Source: Rhodocyclaceae bacterium (GTDB taxonomy: Bacteria; Pseudomonadota; Gammaproteobacteria; Burkholderiales; Rhodocyclaceae). From it: a DNA stretch of 64,000 nucleotides. The notes under the pieces are model-generated. The model saw nothing but the letters and a program-made list of their open reading frames with translations. It searched no databases and was not told where the DNA came from. A program made the position numbers and the translations under genes. The stretch is from assembly GCA_016702335.1 (NCBI GenBank), contig JADJEF010000020.1:1488001-1552000 (forward strand), given 5' to 3'. Shown piece after piece: positions 60,893-64,000 of this stretch (positions are counted from its first letter, which is position 1; each line of letters opens with the position of its first letter).

Positions 60893-61300
60893 TCACGCGG
60901 TAAGCTGACGCTTGACATCCCCCATGTCGAAATGCGCGCGCTTCTCGACAATCTTCCCATCCTTGATCGTCAGCATGTGCAGTAAAGAAATGCGGATATC
61001 CCTTCCGGTCGGCGGGATGCCCAAGGACTCGGCGCAATGGTTCTTGCCCTCGAAATACATGTACGCGGCGACCTTGTCGCCTTCGGCAATCAACGTGACG
61101 ACAGGAAACTGGAAGCTTTCAAACGCCTCGAACGACTTTTTCTCCGATTCGACCAAACCGGCAACGCCCGGGAAGGGCGTGTCGACCTGAGGGTAAAAAA
61201 CGAAATCCTCATGCACCATGTTGCTCAGCGCGTCGAACTCCAATCGCTCGATGGCCTCATAAAAACGCTTCACCAATTCCTTGTTCGCTTCAATCGACAT
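60893..61300 (-). CDS. SnoaL-like (NTF2-fold) protein
   Basis: A 135-aa NTF2-fold protein: ANKELVKRFYEAIERLEFDALSNMVHEDFVFYPQ at the start, a VAAYMYFEGKN strand and LLHMLTIKDGKIVEKR. SnoaL-like proteins are small cone-shaped enzymes or binding proteins, often ester cyclases or isomerases. A strong AAGGAG lies upstream: its spacing to the ATG at 61306 is only about two bases, but about eight to the one at 61300, so 61300 is chosen. Confidence 0.78.
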   Translation of the reverse strand: MSIEANKELVKRFYEAIERLEFDALSNMVHEDFVFYPQVDTPFPGVAGLVESEKKSFEAFESFQFPVVTLIAEGDKVAAYMYFEGKNHCAESLGIPPTGRDIRISLLHMLTIKDGKIVEKRAHFDMGDVKRQLTA

Positions 61301-61343
61301 TTTCATTCTCCTTGTGGGGTATTCGCCTGAGTCAGGCCGCGAT

Positions 61344-62270
61344 TCAGAAGCGATAGCTCTGGCCGTCGTTGGGCACCAGCACGCGCCGCTTATCCAGCTT
61401 CTGCTCATCGATGAAGGCGCGCAGTTCCTGGCGCGTGAGCATGGCGTGATTGACCGATTCCATGTGCACGCCGACGATGCTTGCCTTGGGTGAGAAGCGG
61501 TAGGCGCGCGCCACATCGTCCTTGCCCATGATGATGGAGCCATCGAAGCCGCTGATCTGCGCGTAGCCAGTGTTGAGGAACACCACATCGGGTTGATAAG
61601 CGGCAAGCGCGTCTTCAACATTCTGGTTCCAGACCGTGTCGCCGGCGACATAGGCGGTGGGATGATTCGGGCGCTGGAACACGATGCCCATCACGTCGCC
61701 GAGCAGCTCGGCCACCTGGGGCACGGCAAAGAAATGGTTGCTGCCGTGCTTGCCCAGCGTTTTGATCAGGCGGGTGCCCTTGAACTCAAGGCCCGCTTCC
61801 GTCAGTACGCGCACATCGCTGAAGCCATCTTCGCGTACCTTGGCCGCGTCCTTTTCGTCCTGGGTGAAGATGGTCATTTCGCGCGGCACCAGAAAGCGCG
61901 CGACGGGGTCCCAGTGGTCCTCGTGAATGTGACTCAGGATGATCGCGTCGGTTTTGAGCACCTCGGTAATCGGCACCGGCAAATTGACCAGCGGGTTGCG
62001 TAGCTCGCTGCGCGGCGTGCCCTCAAAGCCTTTGTAGGCACCTTTGACGGCCAGCATGGGGTCGATCAGAAAAGTGGTGCCGGCATAGGTAAGTTTCATT
62101 GTGGCATTGCGGATCAACTGGAAGCCCACCTGCTTGGACGCCGCCTTCGCCTTGCCAGGGTGGGCGTGGCCGGTTTCATGCGCTTGAACCGTGCCGACGG
62201 TGCCGGCGGCGGCGAGCAGCAAGGCGCACATCAGGCCGCAGGTAGTGCGCAATAGCGTGGTTGATTTCAT
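61344..62270 (-). CDS. Secreted MBL-fold metallo-hydrolase (UlaG-like)
   Basis: The 308-aa product has a signal peptide (about 1-30, VQAHE). The metal motif ILSHIHEDHWD (HxHxDH) is followed by KHGSNHF, VAGDTVWN and GVHMESVNHAML. This is the UlaG/L-ascorbate-6-phosphate-lactonase-like subgroup, here exported. Substrate unknown. It is divergent from a GlxA-type regulator, which may control it. Confidence 0.82.
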   Translation of the reverse strand: MKSTTLLRTTCGLMCALLLAAAGTVGTVQAHETGHAHPGKAKAASKQVGFQLIRNATMKLTYAGTTFLIDPMLAVKGAYKGFEGTPRSELRNPLVNLPVPITEVLKTDAIILSHIHEDHWDPVARFLVPREMTIFTQDEKDAAKVREDGFSDVRVLTEAGLEFKGTRLIKTLGKHGSNHFFAVPQVAELLGDVMGIVFQRPNHPTAYVAGDTVWNQNVEDALAAYQPDVVFLNTGYAQISGFDGSIIMGKDDVARAYRFSPKASIVGVHMESVNHAMLTRQELRAFIDEQKLDKRRVLVPNDGQSYRF

Positions 62271-62366
62271 TTTGTTTTTTCCTTTTCGTGAGGTGGGGAA
62301 AATGGAGCCGAGGGGTCTCGGTGAAGCGGTGATCGAATTTTCACCAAAGGATGAAAATCTCACCAT

Positions 62367-62401
62367 TGGCCCGAATGACTATCAGCGATACAATCGGGCC
62401 A
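62367..62401. promoter_or_regulatory. Operator-like inverted repeat between the MBL and GlxA-type genes
   Basis: TGGCCCGA (62367-62374) and TCGGGCCA (62394-62401) form a perfect 8-bp inverted repeat with a 19-bp spacer, in the divergent intergenic region 29 bp upstream of the regulator start. This fits a binding site for the regulator or for RNA polymerase control. Confidence 0.45.
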
Positions 62402-62429
62402 TAGTGCTTGCTCTGCATTGGGAGGTGTC

Positions 62430-63419
62430 ATGCAGCCCGTCCGTGTCGCAGTCCTCGCCTTCGAAGGCGTCAGCCTGTTTCATCTCTCGGTGCCCGGCAT
62501 TGTGTTCGGCGTCGAGCCCAGGCCAAGCGGCCTGCCACCGTACGACGTGCGCTATTGCACGCCCACACCCGGCCGCGTCCGCAGTGATCAGGGGATTGAG
62601 ATCGAAGTGCCCGACGGCCTGGAACTAATGACCAGGGCCGACATCGTCGTCGTCCCGGCCTGGAGTCACCCGGAGCACAGCGCTCCGCTGGCCTTGACCA
62701 AGGCGCTGCAAAAAGCCCATGCCCGTGGTGCGCAGGTGGTCGGCTTGTGTCTGGGTGCTTTCGTGCTGGGCGATGCGGGTCTGCTCGATGGGCACCGCGC
62801 GACCACCCATTGGGCCGCCCGTGAGCTTTTCGCCCGGCGCTTTCCCAAGGCCGACTACCACCCCCACGTGCTGTATGTCGACGACGGCAATGTCATTACG
62901 TCGGCCGGGACCGTCGCCGCGATCGATTGCTGCCTGAACCTCATCCGCCAACGCCACGGGGCCGATGTGGCCAATCGCGTCGCGCGAATGCTGGTGACGC
63001 CGCCGCACCGCCAGGGCGGACAAGCGCAATACATCGAACAGCCCGTGCCCATCCTGCCCAGCGAGAGCCGCCTGCCGAACGTGCTGGACTGGGCGCGGGA
63101 ACATCTGTCCGAGCCACTGTCTGTGGATACGCTGGCCGACATCGCGCGTATGAGTCGACGCACCTTTACCCGACGTTTTCGTGAAGCTACCGGCACGACC
63201 GTGATCAAGTGGCTGGCCCTGGCGCGTATCGCAAGAGCGCAGCAATTACTGGAGACAACGGATATGCCGATTGAGCGGGTGGCGGCAGAAGTAGGCTTTG
63301 GGTCAGCGCTGTCGCTGCGCCAATATTTTTCGGGCCAGGTGGGTACTTCGCCGTCGTTGTATCGGCGGACCTTCCGCGATGGTCGGCGGGGAACCGGTGA
63401 GTCTCAACGTCCGACTTGA
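62430..63419 (+). CDS. GlxA/FtrA-family AraC-type transcriptional regulator
   Basis: The 329-aa product has an N-terminal DJ-1/PfpI-like domain (about 5-180: VAVLAFEGVSLFHLSVPG, a nucleophile-elbow-like CLGAFVLGDAGLL) and a C-terminal AraC helix-turn-helix pair (about 220-320, MSRRTFTRRFREATG, VAAEVGFGSALSLRQYF). Such regulators sense a metabolite and activate neighbouring genes. GGGAGGTG six bases upstream supports the start. The divergent secreted hydrolase gene is the likely target. Confidence 0.9.
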   Translation: MQPVRVAVLAFEGVSLFHLSVPGIVFGVEPRPSGLPPYDVRYCTPTPGRVRSDQGIEIEVPDGLELMTRADIVVVPAWSHPEHSAPLALTKALQKAHARGAQVVGLCLGAFVLGDAGLLDGHRATTHWAARELFARRFPKADYHPHVLYVDDGNVITSAGTVAAIDCCLNLIRQRHGADVANRVARMLVTPPHRQGGQAQYIEQPVPILPSESRLPNVLDWAREHLSEPLSVDTLADIARMSRRTFTRRFREATGTTVIKWLALARIARAQQLLETTDMPIERVAAEVGFGSALSLRQYFSGQVGTSPSLYRRTFRDGRRGTGESQRPT

Positions 63420-63549
63420 TCTGCATGCCAGGATCTGCCATGTGGCCGGTCGCACCCACACAGCGATACGTCAGTAAGCACAAGTCGGCAAACAAAGCTG
63501 TTGCTGCCGCAAGCCTTGCGGATTAGCCGATATTGCATTCAATATCAGT

Positions 63550-63984
63550 ATGATAGCTCTCGATGCCAACGTTCTGGTGGCGGCCTTGCGTTCTACAACT
63601 GGATGTTCACGCGTTCTACTCAAGCGTGTGCTTTTGGGCGAGTTCTTGGCCGTTGTGTCGGTTCCGCTGTTTCTTGAGTACGAGGCGGTGCTGACTCGGT
63701 CCAAGCATCTGGCAGCGTTTCAACTTGCCGAGCAGGAGGTTGTCGAGTTTCTCGACGGTCCGGCCGGTCGGCTTGCGCCAGTTGAAATTTCCTACCTCTG
63801 GCGTCCGCAATTACGCGACGCCAGTGATGAGATGGTGTTGGAAGCGGCTGCCAATGGCGCAGTCAGCCATCTGGTCACGTGGAACGGCAAAGACTTCCTG
63901 CCCGCGGCCGAAAAATTTGGAATCGCTGTAGTGACTCCGGCCGCATTTATAGCGGCCCATCTACCAACTCGACAGAAGGAGTGA
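63550..63984 (+). CDS. PIN-domain toxin (putative toxin-antitoxin component, COG1569-like)
   Basis: The product is 144 aa. It begins MIALDANVLVAALRS with the first catalytic Asp (D5), with EYEAVLTR in the middle and LRDASDEMVLEAA plus a late LVTWNGKDF, the four-acidic-residue PIN pattern. PIN toxins are Mg-dependent RNases. A further gene begins 4 bp downstream with a good ribosome site, as an antitoxin gene would. Confidence 0.8.
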   Translation: MIALDANVLVAALRSTTGCSRVLLKRVLLGEFLAVVSVPLFLEYEAVLTRSKHLAAFQLAEQEVVEFLDGPAGRLAPVEISYLWRPQLRDASDEMVLEAAANGAVSHLVTWNGKDFLPAAEKFGIAVVTPAAFIAAHLPTRQKE

Positions 63985-63988
63985 TCCG

Positions 63989-64000
63989 ATGCGTACCAAT
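63989..64000 (+). CDS. Start of a downstream gene (possible antitoxin), truncated by window end
   Basis: ATG at 63989 follows AAGGAG (63976-63981) by seven bases. Only four codons (MRTN) are inside the window. Confidence 0.4.

Overview
The window is about 64 kb of GC-rich chromosomal DNA that looks betaproteobacterial. The evidence is the arrangement of housekeeping genes: ttcA / BPSS1780-type membrane gene / nadD / rsfS / rlmH / maf / rng / ubiK; rsmB / DUF4390 / NtrY-like / NtrX-like / trkA / trkH; priA next to hemE; and birA / coaX / SPOR / coaE / zapD. Rhodocyclales or Nitrosomonadales-like bacteria are the best guess, but the order cannot be fixed from this window. No rRNA, tRNA, CRISPR array or transposase was recognised.

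Layout. 1-3.3 kb: a carotenoid-isomerase/ferredoxin-reductase fusion (5' end outside the window) followed by an SRPBCC-SDR fusion. 3.5-8.7 kb: a GGDEF-EAL protein, a GNAT acetyltransferase, tcdA and an SbtA-type permease. 8.7-10.7 kb: a remnant of a tcdA 3' end, then an AT-richer islet with a membrane protein and a thioredoxin-reductase-like flavoprotein. 10.7-17.2 kb: the nadD-to-ubiK run, interrupted by a Bro-N gene. 17.2-23.8 kb: a DUF4139 protein, comM, an MBL hydrolase and a large EF-hand membrane protein. 24.0-25.4 kb: two short membrane-protein genes, each followed by an attC-like palindrome. 25.5-33.4 kb: GFA, FliL-like, methyltransferase, glycosyltransferase-like, ROK kinase, MFS, FapA-like and EF-hand/glycine-zipper genes. 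33.5-48 kb: antiporter, priA, an AT-rich gap with DnaA boxes, hemE, Trk potassium uptake, an NtrYX-like pair, rsmB and a double-receiver regulator. 48-51.8 kb: biotin ligase, CoA synthesis genes and zapD. 51.8-60.1 kb: a two-component system divergent from a five-gene PqqD / ATP-grasp / PLP decarboxylase / membrane M23 peptidase / TPR cluster. 60-64 kb: HD, SnoaL-like, MBL, GlxA-type regulator and PIN genes.

The most unusual signal is a roughly 30-bp dispersed repeat with 11 copies spread from 3.3 to 57.4 kb. Nine copies lie inside protein genes, including tcdA, nadD, comM, priA, rsmB, birA and a ROK kinase. They are all in frame and, where a family comparison from memory is possible, mostly in linkers or loops. 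The repeat is read as QVGAGDTA, RRVTSADL or SPAPTCG depending on frame and orientation. It behaves like a tiny protein-compatible mobile element. The 54.5-60.1 kb cluster is the best candidate for an undescribed multi-gene system. Two attC-like sites without an integrase suggest a small cluster of gene cassettes.
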